Shown here: one piece after another, positions 45,168-54,597 of the stretch
Numbering within the stretch: the first letter of the stretch is position 1
Layout: every line of letters starts with the position of its first letter
DNA from: JASSUD01 sp031963445
GTDB taxonomy: Bacteria; Pseudomonadota; Gammaproteobacteria; Burkholderiales; Burkholderiaceae
Assembly: GCA_031963445.1 (NCBI GenBank)
Contig: JASSUH010000001.1
Coordinates: 1,178,001 to 1,242,000, forward strand
Length of the DNA: 64,000 bases
Reading direction: 5' to 3'
Translations under genes and position numbers: made by a program
The notes under the pieces: generated by a model
Database searches by the model: none
Told to the model about the DNA's origin: nothing
What the model saw: the letters and a program-made list of their open reading frames with translations, nothing else

Positions 45168-46159
45168 CGCCTCCTCATTTGTCTCCTTATTCTCGTATCT
45201 TAGGTACCGGTAGCTATTTGCCTGAGACCTGTGTCACTAACCAGGATTTGGCTGCACGTTTGGCTGCTCAAGGTATAGAGACCAGCGATGAGTGGATTAC
45301 TACACGCACCGGAATTCACACGCGCTATTTTGCGCAACCGCAAGAAAGTACCAGTCAGCTCGCGCTGCAAGCGTCGCAGCGTGCGTTGGAAAACGCAGGT
45401 ATCGAAGCGCAAGCGGTTGATCTGATTGTGGTTGCAACCTCAACGCCAGATTTTGTTTTTCCAAGTACGGCTTGCTTATTGCAAAAAAAATTGGGTATCC
45501 GTAATGCGGGTGCCGCTTTTGATGTGCAAGCGGTGTGCTCAGGTTTTATCTATGCGTTGACGGTAGCCGATAGCTTGATCCGCAGTGGCGTGCACCGTAC
45601 TGCGTTGGTTGTAGGTGCTGAAACTTTTTCCCGTTTGCTTGACTTTAAAGATCGCACAACCTGTGTCTTATTTGGTGATGGGGCGGGTGCAGTCGTGCTC
45701 TCAGCCTCTGAAGAGCCAGGCATACTTGCTAGTGCGCTACATGCAGACGGGCAATATGCAAATCTTCTATGCGTGCCAGGTAATGTCAATAATGGTGCGA
45801 TTGCTGGTGAGGCTTTCTTACATATGGATGGGCAGGCGATCTTTAAGCTAGCCGTTAATGTGCTTGAAAAAGTCGCGCTCGAAGCTTTGCAGAAAGCGAA
45901 TTTATCGCCGGCAGCAGTGGATTGGTTGATTCCTCATCAAGCGAATATACGCATTATGGAAAGTACTTGCCGCAAGCTAGGCTTGCCTGCTGAAAAAATG
46001 GTGGTTACGGTAGACCAGCATGGCAATACTTCAGCGGCTTCAATTCCGCTTGCACTTGATACAGCAATGCGCGATGGACGCATTAAGCGCGGCCAGCATG
46101 TGGTGCTTGAAGGAGTCGGTGGAGGACTTACCTGGGGTGCCTCAGTTATTCGTATTTAA
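45161..46159 (+). CDS. fabH: 3-oxoacyl-ACP synthase III
   Basis: The 332-residue thiolase-fold enzyme starts fatty-acid synthesis by joining acetyl-CoA to malonyl-ACP. The catalytic triad is visible: Cys126 in QAVCSGF, His259 in IPHQANIRI and Asn289 in DQHGNTSAAS. EWITTRTGI (CoA site) and the glycine-rich GVGGGLTWGAS end are present. It overlaps the end of plsX and is followed by fabD after a 190-base gap, in the fab operon. Confidence 0.96.
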   Translation: MLTPPHLSPYSRILGTGSYLPETCVTNQDLAARLAAQGIETSDEWITTRTGIHTRYFAQPQESTSQLALQASQRALENAGIEAQAVDLIVVATSTPDFVFPSTACLLQKKLGIRNAGAAFDVQAVCSGFIYALTVADSLIRSGVHRTALVVGAETFSRLLDFKDRTTCVLFGDGAGAVVLSASEEPGILASALHADGQYANLLCVPGNVNNGAIAGEAFLHMDGQAIFKLAVNVLEKVALEALQKANLSPAAVDWLIPHQANIRIMESTCRKLGLPAEKMVVTVDQHGNTSAASIPLALDTAMRDGRIKRGQHVVLEGVGGGLTWGASVIRI

Positions 46160-46351
46160 AAAATACTGAATCAGCCTCAAAAATTACTCTACGTCCCTTT
46201 GCGTTGGTCTGCCGTCCTAGTGCGGCTGTGGCCTATCTCCATCTCCTTTGCTGATAGTCGACGCAGCATCTTTAAGACGTATTTTTGCTGATAGCTTGCT
46301 GCGATCGACAATCTTTTAGCTGGTTTAAAACAGTTTCTCAGAGACGTAATC

Positions 46352-47311
46352 ATGAATTTTGCTTTTGTATTTCCTGGTCAAGGCTCGCAATCGATTGGCA
46401 TGCTCAATGCGTTTGCTGATTTGCCAATGGTGAAAGAAACCGTGGCGGAAGCGTCTGAAGCGCTCCACCAAGATCTCGGTAAACTGATGGCTGAAGGCCC
46501 TGTTGATGCGTTAAATTCAACCGTCAACACGCAGCCTGTCATGTTGACGGCAGCGTATGCGATTTATCGGGCTTGGCTCGCAGCAGGTGGGCCAGCACCT
46601 TCTATCGTGGCGGGTCATAGCCTAGGTGAATACACTGCGTTGGTGGCAGCAAGTGCGCTAACTTTTCACGACGCCGTGCTACTGGTACGTTTTCGCGCAC
46701 AAGTGATGCAAGAAGCCGTGCCAGCTGGCATGGGCGGCATGGCCGCTATTCTTGGTTTGGATGATGCAACGGTCATTGCGTTGTGTGCCGAAGTGAGTGC
46801 GGCAGGTAAGTTAGGTATAGTCGAAGCAGTTAATTTCAATGCGCCAGCGCAAGTGGTGATTGCTGGTCATCAAGCGGCACTTGAACAAGCTTGTGAAATA
46901 GCTAAAGCGAAAGGGGCTAAGCGAGCGTTGTTACTCCCTGTTTCTGCTCCATTTCATTCTTCATTACTTAAGCCGGCTTCAGATCATCTGCGCGAATATT
47001 TGAAAGACGTTGATATCCGTAGTCCAAAAATACCCCTAATAAACAATATTGATGTTGCAGTTAAATCTTTACCTGACGAGATTAAAGATGCGCTAGCGCG
47101 CCAAGTAGCTGGGCCAGTGCGTTGGGTAGAGTGCATGCAGGCAATAGTGCGCACAGGTGTCACCAATGTATTGGAATCAGGCCCAGGCAAAGTGTTAACT
47201 GGTTTGACCAAACGCATTGATAGCACGGTGAATGCTATCGCTATTAGCGACCCTGAAACATTAGATCAAGCTGTGCGACAAGTGCATGAGGCAGCGGCAG
47301 CAGATGCTTAA
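46352..47311 (+). CDS. fabD: malonyl-CoA:ACP transacylase
   Basis: The 319-residue enzyme moves malonyl from CoA to ACP. N-terminal FPGQGSQ, nucleophile Ser90 in AGHSLGEYTAL, QVM with the malonyl-binding Arg just before it (LVRFRAQVMQ), and His in APFHSSLL are all present. Length is standard. Between it and fabG lies a type B palindrome of about 105 bases, which interrupts an otherwise tight gene order. Confidence 0.96.
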   Translation: MNFAFVFPGQGSQSIGMLNAFADLPMVKETVAEASEALHQDLGKLMAEGPVDALNSTVNTQPVMLTAAYAIYRAWLAAGGPAPSIVAGHSLGEYTALVAASALTFHDAVLLVRFRAQVMQEAVPAGMGGMAAILGLDDATVIALCAEVSAAGKLGIVEAVNFNAPAQVVIAGHQAALEQACEIAKAKGAKRALLLPVSAPFHSSLLKPASDHLREYLKDVDIRSPKIPLINNIDVAVKSLPDEIKDALARQVAGPVRWVECMQAIVRTGVTNVLESGPGKVLTGLTKRIDSTVNAIAISDPETLDQAVRQVHEAAAADA

Positions 47312-47316
47312 TTTTT

Positions 47317-47421
47317 AGAACCTGTTTAGGCTTTCCCTGGCGCCCTTGCGCTGCCTTGTCGTACTAGTTGTACTGTCTGCGGCGGCGCGAGACCACCAGG
47401 AAAACCCTAAACAAGCTCTTA
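47317..47421. repeat. dispersed palindrome, type B (copy 1)
   Basis: The ends are AGAACCTGTTTAGG and CCTAAACAAGCTCT; inner arms pair CCTGG/CCAGG and GCCTTG-type sequence around TGTCTGCGGCGGCG. The reverse complement of this copy matches the copy at 56404-56507. Confidence 0.75.
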
Positions 47422-47464
47422 GAATGTGTTTCAAAAACTAAATATATTTTGCGGAGTGAACGTA

Positions 47465-48214
47465 ATGGAAAAACCTCTAGCTAAACAGATAGCGCTTGTC
47501 ACTGGAGCCTCGCGCGGTATTGGTCGTGCCATTGCGCTGACGCTTGCGCGCGCTGGTTGCACAGTACTTGGCACAGCGACGAGCGAGGCTGGTGCAGCTT
47601 CTTTTAGCGAAGCGTTAGCGGCAGAAAATTTAGCTGGACGTGGCGTAGTATTAAATGTGGATAACGGCGCTGCGGCCGAAGAACTTATCACTGCCACCGT
47701 TAAAGAATTTGGGGCGCTTTCTATTTTGGTCAACAACGCAGGCATCACACGCGATCAACTCGCATTGCGCATGAAAGATGAAGATTGGGATGCGGTGATG
47801 GAGACCAATCTAAAGGCTGTTTTCCGCCTCTCACGCGCAGTGCTACGCCCAATGATGAAAGCACGTAGTGGACGCATTATTAATATCACCTCGGTGGTCG
47901 GTGCGATGGGGAACCCGGGGCAAGCCAATTATGCTGCGGCAAAAGCTGGCGTAACGGGGATGACATACGCGTTAGCACGTGAGATTGGTAGTCGTGGTAT
48001 TACGGTTAATTGCGTGGCACCGGGTTTTATCGCAACAGAAATGACCCAAGTTTTGCCGGCTGAACAACAAGCCGCGTTGCAAGCGCAAATTCCGCTGGGC
48101 CGCTTAGGAAGCCCTGAGGATATTGCTCATGCTGTTTTATTCTTGGCCTCTCCACAGGCCGCTTATATTACCGGAACAACTTTGCATGTAAATGGCGGCA
48201 TGTATATGAATTAG
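47465..48214 (+). CDS. fabG: 3-oxoacyl-ACP reductase
   Basis: The 249-residue short-chain dehydrogenase reduces beta-ketoacyl-ACP with NADPH. Starting at ATG (MEKPLAKQ) with a GGAG 11 bases upstream, it shows TGASRGIGRAIA (cofactor loop), NNAGITRD, the active site Ser in NITSVVG and YAAAKAG with Tyr and Lys. The C-terminal ITGTTLHVNGGMYM is FabG-specific. An upstream in-frame ATG at 47426 lacks a ribosome-binding site. Confidence 0.96.
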   Translation: MEKPLAKQIALVTGASRGIGRAIALTLARAGCTVLGTATSEAGAASFSEALAAENLAGRGVVLNVDNGAAAEELITATVKEFGALSILVNNAGITRDQLALRMKDEDWDAVMETNLKAVFRLSRAVLRPMMKARSGRIINITSVVGAMGNPGQANYAAAKAGVTGMTYALAREIGSRGITVNCVAPGFIATEMTQVLPAEQQAALQAQIPLGRLGSPEDIAHAVLFLASPQAAYITGTTLHVNGGMYMN

Positions 48215-48289
48215 GTTGGAATTATCATTGAATAACGACCTCATTTTTAATGTATTAACGGAGGTTCTTATTTCATCAGATAAACCTGC

Positions 48290-48295
48290 TAGAAT
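48290..48295 (+). promoter_or_regulatory. candidate -10 element upstream of acpP
   Basis: TAGAAT in CCTGCTAGAATGCGCGCC, about 40 bases before the acpP ATG; a weak -35-like TTCTTA lies 19 bases upstream. It would give acpP its own strong transcript. Confidence 0.4.
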
Positions 48296-48334
48296 GCGCG
48301 CCTTGCACTTTATGAAACTACCCCGGAGGGATTG

Positions 48335-48583
48335 ATGAGTGATTTAGAAAAGCGTGTCAAAACGATCGTAAGTGAACAACTTGGCGTTTCCGTAGAAGAA
48401 GTAAAGAACGAAGCTTCGTTCGTGAATGACCTTGGTGCCGACTCGTTGGATACAGTTGAGCTTGTAATGGCGCTTGAAGATGAATTTGGCATCGAAATCC
48501 CTGATGAAGAAGCCGAAAAAATCACAACAGTACAACACGCAATTGATTACGCTCGCGCCCACGAAAAAGCAGCGGGTGAATAA
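48335..48583 (+). CDS. acpP: acyl carrier protein
   Basis: The 82-residue acidic four-helix protein carries growing acyl chains. Phosphopantetheine attaches at Ser37 in GADSLDTVELVMALED. The ATG is preceded by CCGGAGGG, a strong ribosome-binding site, as befits an abundant protein. Flanked by fabG and fabF; AcpS at 61062 should activate it. Confidence 0.97.
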   Translation: MSDLEKRVKTIVSEQLGVSVEEVKNEASFVNDLGADSLDTVELVMALEDEFGIEIPDEEAEKITTVQHAIDYARAHEKAAGE

Positions 48584-48594
48584 TATTGGAACTT

Positions 48595-48623
48595 CTGCAT
48601 AAACCTAAAGCGGTGTTATGCAG
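48595..48623 (+). terminator. hairpin after acpP, possible terminator or repeat
   Basis: An 8-bp stem CTGCATAA/TTATGCAG with a 13-base loop, 12 bases after the acpP stop. No clear T-run; similar GATCTGCATAA sequence recurs at 51493-51549. Confidence 0.4.
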
Positions 48624-48815
48624 AGGTCTCTATTTGCGTACTGATAGCCATAGTGTTCAACGGCCTTGAAGCATTTGTCGAGTGATTTGCCGTTGTCGTC
48701 CTTCGTTTTTTGTACTCCTGTACGGTTTAAATGAAGGATGGTGCGTTGCAAGCCATTCGAGAAATGCTTTATCCGCCTGAGTACTGTGGCTTTTTTATCG
48801 AAAAGAGAGGGTAGT

Positions 48816-50054
48816 ATGAGCCGTCGTCGGGTTGTTGTGACAGGTTTAGGGCATATTTCTCCAGTTGGCAATACGGTTGCTGAGGGCTGGGCTAACCTTA
48901 TCGCAGGTCGTTCCGGTATTGCCGCTATCACTAAATTTGATGCTTCAAATTTTTCTACTCGCTTTGCTGGCGAAGTAAAAGGGTTTGATATTGAGCAATA
49001 CCTGCCTGCTAAAGAAGCACGCCATATGGATACTTTTATTCATTATGGCGTCGCGGCAGGGATGCAGGCGATGCGAGATAGCGGCCTTGAAGTGACCGAA
49101 AGCAACGCAGAGCGAATTGGGATTACCGTCGGCTCAGGAATTGGTGGCTTGCCAATGATTGAGGCGACCCAAACTGAATTACTCAACCGCGGCCCACGCC
49201 GTATTTCACCGTTCTTCGTGCCGGCATCGATCATCAATATGATCGCTGGTCACTTGTCCATCCATTTCGGGATTAAAGGGCCAAATCTGGCTTTGGTGAC
49301 GGCCTGTACCACTGGTACGCATTCAATTGGTGAAGCGATGCGCATCATTGAATACGGTGATGCAGATGTGATGCTAGCCGGTGGCGCTGAAGCGACGGTA
49401 TCGCCGCTTGGTATTGGTGGCTTTGCTGCGGCGCGCGCCCTATCGCAACGCAATGACGATCCGGCTGCTGCGAGCCGCCCCTGGGACAAAGACCGCGACG
49501 GTTTTGTATTAGGTGAGGGCGCCGGTGTGTTGGTGCTTGAAGAATATGAGCACGCGAAAGCACGAGGCGCAAATATTTACTGCGAATTGGTGGGTTATGG
49601 TCGCAGCGGCGATGCCTATCATATGACGGCTCCCTGTGCCGATGGCGACGGCGCGCAGCGCTCAATGAGAAATGCATTGAAAAATGCAGGTCTCAACCCT
49701 GATGAAATTAATTATGTGAATGCACATGGTACGGCAACGCCGCTCGGTGATATAGCGGAAACGGTTGCGGTCAAAGGGGTATTTGCCGCGCATGGAAGCA
49801 TACCTGTGGTTAATTCAACTAAATCAATGACAGGTCATTTATTGGGTGCTGCTGGTGGCATTGAAGCGGTGTTTACGACGCTTGCCATTAAACACCAAAT
49901 ATCGCCGCCTACCATTAATTTGGATAATCCTGATCCTGAATGTGATCTTGATTATTGCGCAAACACAGCGCGCCAGATGGTAATTGAGGCTGCCATTTCC
50001 AATTCATTTGGCTTTGGTGGAACGAACGGCACGCTCGTATTTAAACGTATTTAA
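48816..50054 (+). CDS. fabF: 3-oxoacyl-ACP synthase II
   Basis: The 412-residue condensing enzyme elongates acyl-ACP. The Cys-His-His triad is seen as Cys164 in TACTTGTHS, His in NAHGTATPLGD and His in STKSMTGHLLGAAG; SNSFGFGGTN closes the protein. The start at MSRRRVVVTG is chosen because GAGAGG precedes it; an upstream in-frame start at 48738 has no family support. It closes the fab cluster; a type B palindrome separates it from rpoE. Confidence 0.96.
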   Translation: MSRRRVVVTGLGHISPVGNTVAEGWANLIAGRSGIAAITKFDASNFSTRFAGEVKGFDIEQYLPAKEARHMDTFIHYGVAAGMQAMRDSGLEVTESNAERIGITVGSGIGGLPMIEATQTELLNRGPRRISPFFVPASIINMIAGHLSIHFGIKGPNLALVTACTTGTHSIGEAMRIIEYGDADVMLAGGAEATVSPLGIGGFAAARALSQRNDDPAAASRPWDKDRDGFVLGEGAGVLVLEEYEHAKARGANIYCELVGYGRSGDAYHMTAPCADGDGAQRSMRNALKNAGLNPDEINYVNAHGTATPLGDIAETVAVKGVFAAHGSIPVVNSTKSMTGHLLGAAGGIEAVFTTLAIKHQISPPTINLDNPDPECDLDYCANTARQMVIEAAISNSFGFGGTNGTLVFKRI

Positions 50055-50088
50055 TTTAATCTAGCCTAATTTAATGCCTATCCCTATC

Positions 50089-50184
50089 AGAATCTGTTTA
50101 GGGGTTTCCTAGTGGCCAGACGCCTTTTCTGCCAGTACAACTGGTGCGGCAAGGAGGCGTTAGGGAAAGCCTAAACAGATTTTG
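50089..50184. repeat. dispersed palindrome, type B (copy 2)
   Basis: Ends are AGAATCTGTTTAGG and CCTAAACAGATT; inner arms pair ACGCC/GGCGT around CAGTACAACTGGTG. It lies between fabF and rpoE. Confidence 0.75.
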
Positions 50185-50235
50185 ACTGGCGCCTGCGCTG
50201 CACTTTGAGAATACTGCTATGAATGGATTCCCCAG

Positions 50236-50817
50236 GTGAGTGAAAAAGGTATTGATCTAGCTCTGGTTGAACGTACATGCAAGGGTGACAAAGCTGCTTT
50301 TGAATTGTTGGTAGCTAAGTATCACCGGAAAGTCATCCGTCTTATTTCTAGACTTGTGCGAGATTCTGATGAGGTTGAGGATATCGCACAAGACACGTTT
50401 ATTAAAGCATATCGCGCGCTGCCTCAGTTTCGTGGTGAGTGTGCGTTCTACACTTGGCTATACCGGATCGCTCTTAATACCGCGAAAAATTATTTGACAA
50501 GCTGCGCCCGCTCCGCGTCCTCTTCACTCCAAACTGATCCAAACGAAACTGACTCCATTGAAGATCTTGCTACACCTGAAGCAGTTTTGATGAGTAAGCA
50601 GATCGCAGAGACAGTGAAAATGGCGATAACTGTTTTGCCCAAAGATTTACGCACCACTATTATGCTGTGCGAAATCGAGGGCTTAGGTTATGAGGAAATT
50701 GCTCAAGTCATGGGGTGTCCTCTTGGTACGGTCCGCTCACGTATTTTCCGAGCACGCGAGGCGATTGCAGCAAAACTACGGCCATTGCTTGACACACCGA
50801 CAAAGAAGCGGTGGTAA
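50236..50817 (+). CDS. rpoE: RNA polymerase sigma-E factor (ECF)
   Basis: The 193-residue ECF sigma factor begins at GTG. Region 2 shows YHRKVIRLISRLVRD and DEVEDIAQDTFIKAYRAL; region 4 has LPKDLRTTIMLCEIEGLGYEEIA and GTVRSRIFRAREA. It directs the envelope-stress regulon. The order rpoE-rseA-rseB-degP here is the classic self-contained stress module, in which RseA holds the factor at the membrane. Confidence 0.96.
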   Translation: MSEKGIDLALVERTCKGDKAAFELLVAKYHRKVIRLISRLVRDSDEVEDIAQDTFIKAYRALPQFRGECAFYTWLYRIALNTAKNYLTSCARSASSSLQTDPNETDSIEDLATPEAVLMSKQIAETVKMAITVLPKDLRTTIMLCEIEGLGYEEIAQVMGCPLGTVRSRIFRAREAIAAKLRPLLDTPTKKRW

Positions 50818-50869
50818 GGCGCCTTGAAGCTAAGGAAATGGGTACGAAAAGCCAGAGAAAAGATATCTG

Positions 50870-51475
50870 ATGGAGACTGAACGAACCCCAACGCAAGTAC
50901 TTTCTCGTGCTGAAATATTGTCTGCGCTTGCCGATGATGAAGCGCTTGATAATTTAGATCACTTGCTTGCCGATTCTAATCGGAGCGACCCGCTACGCTG
51001 GTCTGAATACCATTTAATTGGTGATGCGTTACGCACCATCGATTTCACGGAATCTGAAGGAAAGGCGCACGCTTTCTTGGCACGCTTCTCTAAAAGGTTG
51101 GCTAAAGAGCCGCCATTGCATCCACCTGTTTTAATCTATAAGCGATGGTTACAGCGCTTGCATAGATTACGGTGCTTTTTATTCCCTGCGACTGTGTTAG
51201 CGGCTGTTCCCGCTATGTTGGCGTGGATGATGGCGCTGCAGTTGCATAGGGTAGAGACTGCATCCAATCCTTTACAGCAAACCTCCACGATGGCTGAGCA
51301 CGCAGAGCAGCATCGTTTGCCGACTCGCACCCCATTATCGTCAGGCACAGGGCATCAGGAAAATAAAGTTAGTTGTAAAGAATTCGGTCCTTATTTGGAA
51401 GCACATCAACAATTTTCTACCAACCCAGTAATGGGGTCCGCATTAACTTATATTCGTACCACAGCGCATCTGTAG
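50870..51475 (+). CDS. rseA: anti-sigma-E factor RseA (MucA-like)
   Basis: The 201-residue inner-membrane protein has a cytoplasmic N-terminal anti-sigma domain (LSALADDEAL and RWSEYHLIGDALR, typical of the RseA N-terminal family). One transmembrane segment follows at about 100-120 (FLFPATVLAAVPAMLAWMMA), then a periplasmic tail. It sequesters RpoE until cleaved during stress. It starts 52 bases after rpoE and is followed by a repeat-filled gap before rseB. Confidence 0.92.
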   Translation: METERTPTQVLSRAEILSALADDEALDNLDHLLADSNRSDPLRWSEYHLIGDALRTIDFTESEGKAHAFLARFSKRLAKEPPLHPPVLIYKRWLQRLHRLRCFLFPATVLAAVPAMLAWMMALQLHRVETASNPLQQTSTMAEHAEQHRLPTRTPLSSGTGHQENKVSCKEFGPYLEAHQQFSTNPVMGSALTYIRTTAHL

Positions 51476-51492
51476 CAGGTTGTTGACTAAAG

Positions 51493-51549
51493 GAGATCTG
51501 CATTATTGGCGAGCGCGGAGAAGGCGAGCGCGAATTATGCAGATCTCCC
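51493..51549. repeat. inverted repeat with 12-bp arms (GGAGATCTGCAT)
   Basis: Arms GGAGATCTGCAT (51493-51504) and its exact complement (51538-51549) flank a GC-rich middle with two GGCGAGCGCG copies. It immediately precedes a type A palindrome, giving compound structure between rseA and rseB. Confidence 0.7.
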
Positions 51550-51551
51550 TT

Positions 51552-51719
51552 AAGAGCCTGTTCATAATCTTTCAAAAGTGGGTTGTGTTGGGGTTCCGTA
51601 TTTAATTAAATGAGTCTCCCCAACCTACGAACATTGCCAAAATTATAGGTTGGGGTGACGAAGGAACCCCAACGTGACTGCCTTAAGGGTGATTCCTCGA
51701 GATTATGAACAGGTTCTAA
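51552..51719. repeat. dispersed nested palindrome, type A (copy 4, insertion variant)
   Basis: The core spans 51587-51673. The left arm carries GTATTTAATTAAATGAG in place of the usual TTCGT after GTTGGGGTTCC, whereas the right arm is standard. Outer arms AAGAGCCTGTTCATAATCTT and GAGATTATGAACAGGTTCT are complete, so the full element is about 168 bases. Confidence 0.8.
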
Positions 51720-51744
51720 TCGTTGTGAACGAGCGTTGAAATCT

Positions 51745-52887
51745 ATGCTTATCAAAAAACAAAGTAGCTTGCGGCTATGGAAAAGTTTATTTTTTGTTGC
51801 CGCCTGCCTGAATGGAATCTGCGCTGCATTGGCGCAAGCGCCAATGCAAAAGCAGTTTAAAGATCTGCTTGCTAAGCAATACGATTCAGAAGCCTATTTA
51901 GCGTCCTCCGAGCAAGGTACGCCTTTGCTGTACGGCAAGGAGACGCAAGGGTGTCAGGGAGGATCTAAACAGGCTCTTAAAGAATGGCTTGAGTGTACCC
52001 ATCGCAAAGCCCAAGAGTTGAATTATCGGGGCATATTCGTTTATCAGCGTGGCAATCTAGTGCAAGCGTCGCGCATTGTGCACTACGTTGAAGGTGGGCA
52101 TGAGTATGAGCGCATTGAAAATCTCGATGGTCGGGCGCATCGAATGTTGCGTGTTAATGATGAGGTTTACACCCTTCATCTGGAGTCTAGAGTCTGCGTT
52201 ATTGAGCAGCAACAAAATAAAGACACTTTTCCCGCGCTGTTTTCAGTCAGCGGTAGTGAGGTGGACCAGGTATACAGCTTGCGCCGGCAGGGTAGTGATC
52301 GGGTCGCCGGCATTGACAGCAACGTGGTTGAGTTAGTGCCTAAAGACAAATACCGTTTTGCTTACAAATTGTGGACCGATAAGAAGACGCATCTGCTTTT
52401 GCGTATGCAAATTCTGGGGGCTCATGGAGAAGTACTCGAGCAAGTCGCTTTTTCTCAAATTTGGATGGGCGGTGAGCCTATTGCAAAAGATGAAATTGTT
52501 GTGCAAGCGCAGGCGGTTAAAGAGTTGCATGTTGTTCGTACGCCAACCCCCAAGTCGATTGATATGGCGGCGCTTGGTTGGCAAATTAATTCTACGGTGC
52601 CAGGGTTTCAAAAATTGCGTGAACTGCATCGCTCTATCGTATCGCCTTATGCTGACACGCCTGCGCTTGAAGTTGATCAAGTTGTGTTCTCTGATGGTTT
52701 GGCGGCGGTCTCTGTTTTTGTCGAAAATTTAACTGCACGCGCACGCCGCGAAGGAACTAGTAGTTTGGGTGCCTCTCATATGCTAGTAAAGCGCGTCGGA
52801 AATGCTTGGGTTACGTTGATTGGCGAGGTGCCACAGCAGACTTTGCAACAATTTCTAGCTGCCATAGAATATCGTCCTCTCAAATAA
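51745..52887 (+). CDS. rseB: sigma-E regulatory protein RseB/MucB
   Basis: The protein has about 380 residues. The ATG at 51745 is preferred over a TTG nine bases upstream. The signal peptide (LFFVAACLNGICAALAQA) targets it to the periplasm. The mature part has MucB/RseB features: WLECTHRKAQELNYRGIFVYQRG, RIVHYVEGGHEYERIENLDG and a C-terminal domain ending in VTLIGEVPQQT. It binds the RseA tail and senses lipopolysaccharide or lipoprotein stress. Confidence 0.93.
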   Translation: MLIKKQSSLRLWKSLFFVAACLNGICAALAQAPMQKQFKDLLAKQYDSEAYLASSEQGTPLLYGKETQGCQGGSKQALKEWLECTHRKAQELNYRGIFVYQRGNLVQASRIVHYVEGGHEYERIENLDGRAHRMLRVNDEVYTLHLESRVCVIEQQQNKDTFPALFSVSGSEVDQVYSLRRQGSDRVAGIDSNVVELVPKDKYRFAYKLWTDKKTHLLLRMQILGAHGEVLEQVAFSQIWMGGEPIAKDEIVVQAQAVKELHVVRTPTPKSIDMAALGWQINSTVPGFQKLRELHRSIVSPYADTPALEVDQVVFSDGLAAVSVFVENLTARARREGTSSLGASHMLVKRVGNAWVTLIGEVPQQTLQQFLAAIEYRPLK

Positions 52888-52903
52888 ATGATTTAGATTA
52901 CCT

Positions 52904-54427
52904 ATGTTATCGCGTTATTTCGTGAAACTAATCTCTACCCCCTCAGCGCTGCGTACTTTTTGCCTGGGTTGGGTCACTACACTTTTAATGAGTGTCGCGC
53001 CAGGCTTGGCCACCATTGATGCGATTGCAGCACCAGCAGCACCATCACTAGCTAGCCTGCCAGATTTCACGATACTGGTCGACAAGGTTGGTCCAGCGGT
53101 GGTGAATATTCGTACGACAGAGCAGGTACAAGCTAGAGTAAGAAATGGCTTATCCCCCGATGCAAACAGCGATGAGCTAGTCGAATTTTTTCAGCGCTTT
53201 TTCGGTTTCTCCATTTTCCCCTCTCAATCTGAACGAGCGCAGCCCTATCCCGCCCCTGATACAACTGTCCCCCTTGAGCGTAATAGCGGCCTAGGTTCCG
53301 GTTTCATTATCTCTTCTGACGGCTATATCTTGACGAATGCGCACGTGCTTGAAGAGGCGCATAACATTTACGTCAGATTAGTCGATAAGCGTGAATTTAA
53401 AGCGAAGTTAATCGGTGCTGATGCGCGCACTGATATAGCGTTGATTAAGATCGATGCCAATAAATTACCGGTTGCCGCCATTGGCGACTCTAATAAAGTA
53501 CGGGTAGGGGAATGGGTGCTTGCAATTGGCTCACCATTTGGTTTTGACAGTACGGTGACGGCTGGGATTGTGAGTGCGAAGGCGCGCGCAACAGGCGGTG
53601 AATATCTGCCTTTTATTCAGACTGATGTAGCGGTAAATCCAGGCAATTCAGGTGGCCCACTGATCAATATGCAGGGCGAAGTCATCGGTATTAACTCGCA
53701 AATTTATAGCCGCACAGGCGGTTTTATGGGGATCTCGTTTGCGATTCCGATTGATGAAGCGATGCGCGTTGTGAGGCAGTTAAAAGCAACGGGTAGGGTG
53801 GCGCGTGGTCGTCTTGGCGTGGTGGTAAGCGCAGTCACACAAGACGTTGCTGATTTACTTAAGCTACCACGTGCAAATGGTGCCTTGATCAATCGTGTCG
53901 AGTTAGCTGGCCCGGCAGCGCATGCAGGTATCCAGGCTGGTGACATTATTTTGAAATTTAATGGTAAGTCGATTGATAACGCCAACGATCTATCGAGGTT
54001 GGTAGGAGAAAGCAAACCTGGCACACGCGCGACAGTCAGTGTTTGGCGTAAAGGGAAAATACATCATTTACCCGTCACAGTAGCTCAAGAGCAGTCCACT
54101 ACTGAGTCTGCACAAAGTAAACAGCCTGCATCGAATGAACTAGCAAAAAATGCTTTAGGGCTAGTGGTGAGTGATATCCCTGAGCAGCAACTTAAAGCGC
54201 TTAAGCTAAAGCAAGGGGTATGGGTCGAAGCGGCTAATGGATCAGCCGCGCGCGCGGGACTGCGTAAAGGAGATGTTGTGTTGCGGGTGGGCGATACGGA
54301 TATTGTTAATGCCGCTCAATTTAATCAGGTTGTGCGTGCGCTTAATTTATCTAAAAGAATCGCCGTATTGGTGCGCCGTGATGGCATGACTCAATTTGTT
54401 CCCGTGCAGCCTCAATCGAGTAAATAA
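52904..54427 (+). CDS. mucD: periplasmic serine protease, DegP/MucD (HtrA family)
   Basis: The 507-residue protease-chaperone has a signal peptide (to about residue 42) and the trypsin-like triad His147 (TNAHV), Asp177 (TDIAL) and Ser249 (GNSGG). Two PDZ domains follow at about 305-395 and 415-500. It degrades misfolded envelope proteins. It closes the rpoE-rseA-rseB operon, starting 16 bases after rseB. Confidence 0.95.
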   Translation: MLSRYFVKLISTPSALRTFCLGWVTTLLMSVAPGLATIDAIAAPAAPSLASLPDFTILVDKVGPAVVNIRTTEQVQARVRNGLSPDANSDELVEFFQRFFGFSIFPSQSERAQPYPAPDTTVPLERNSGLGSGFIISSDGYILTNAHVLEEAHNIYVRLVDKREFKAKLIGADARTDIALIKIDANKLPVAAIGDSNKVRVGEWVLAIGSPFGFDSTVTAGIVSAKARATGGEYLPFIQTDVAVNPGNSGGPLINMQGEVIGINSQIYSRTGGFMGISFAIPIDEAMRVVRQLKATGRVARGRLGVVVSAVTQDVADLLKLPRANGALINRVELAGPAAHAGIQAGDIILKFNGKSIDNANDLSRLVGESKPGTRATVSVWRKGKIHHLPVTVAQEQSTTESAQSKQPASNELAKNALGLVVSDIPEQQLKALKLKQGVWVEAANGSAARAGLRKGDVVLRVGDTDIVNAAQFNQVVRALNLSKRIAVLVRRDGMTQFVPVQPQSSK

Positions 54428-54492
54428 ACTTGGTAAGGAACACCCTAGCCCATAATTCAGCTAGAATCCGAGGCTGCTATTAATTTTAGATG

Positions 54493-54523
54493 AGCATGCT
54501 CTTTGACCGAGCATGCTTTTTTG
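54493..54523 (+). terminator. intrinsic terminator after the sigma-E operon
   Basis: Nine-bp stem AGCATGCTC/GAGCATGCT with a 7-base loop, followed by TTTTTTG. It lies 65 bases after mucD and before lepA. Confidence 0.88.
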
Positions 54524-54597
54524 TTTCCCTAAGAACTTGTTTAGGTTCTTACATACAGGGTTGCTCATTTTTTCACTTCTTACTTGAACTCACCTGA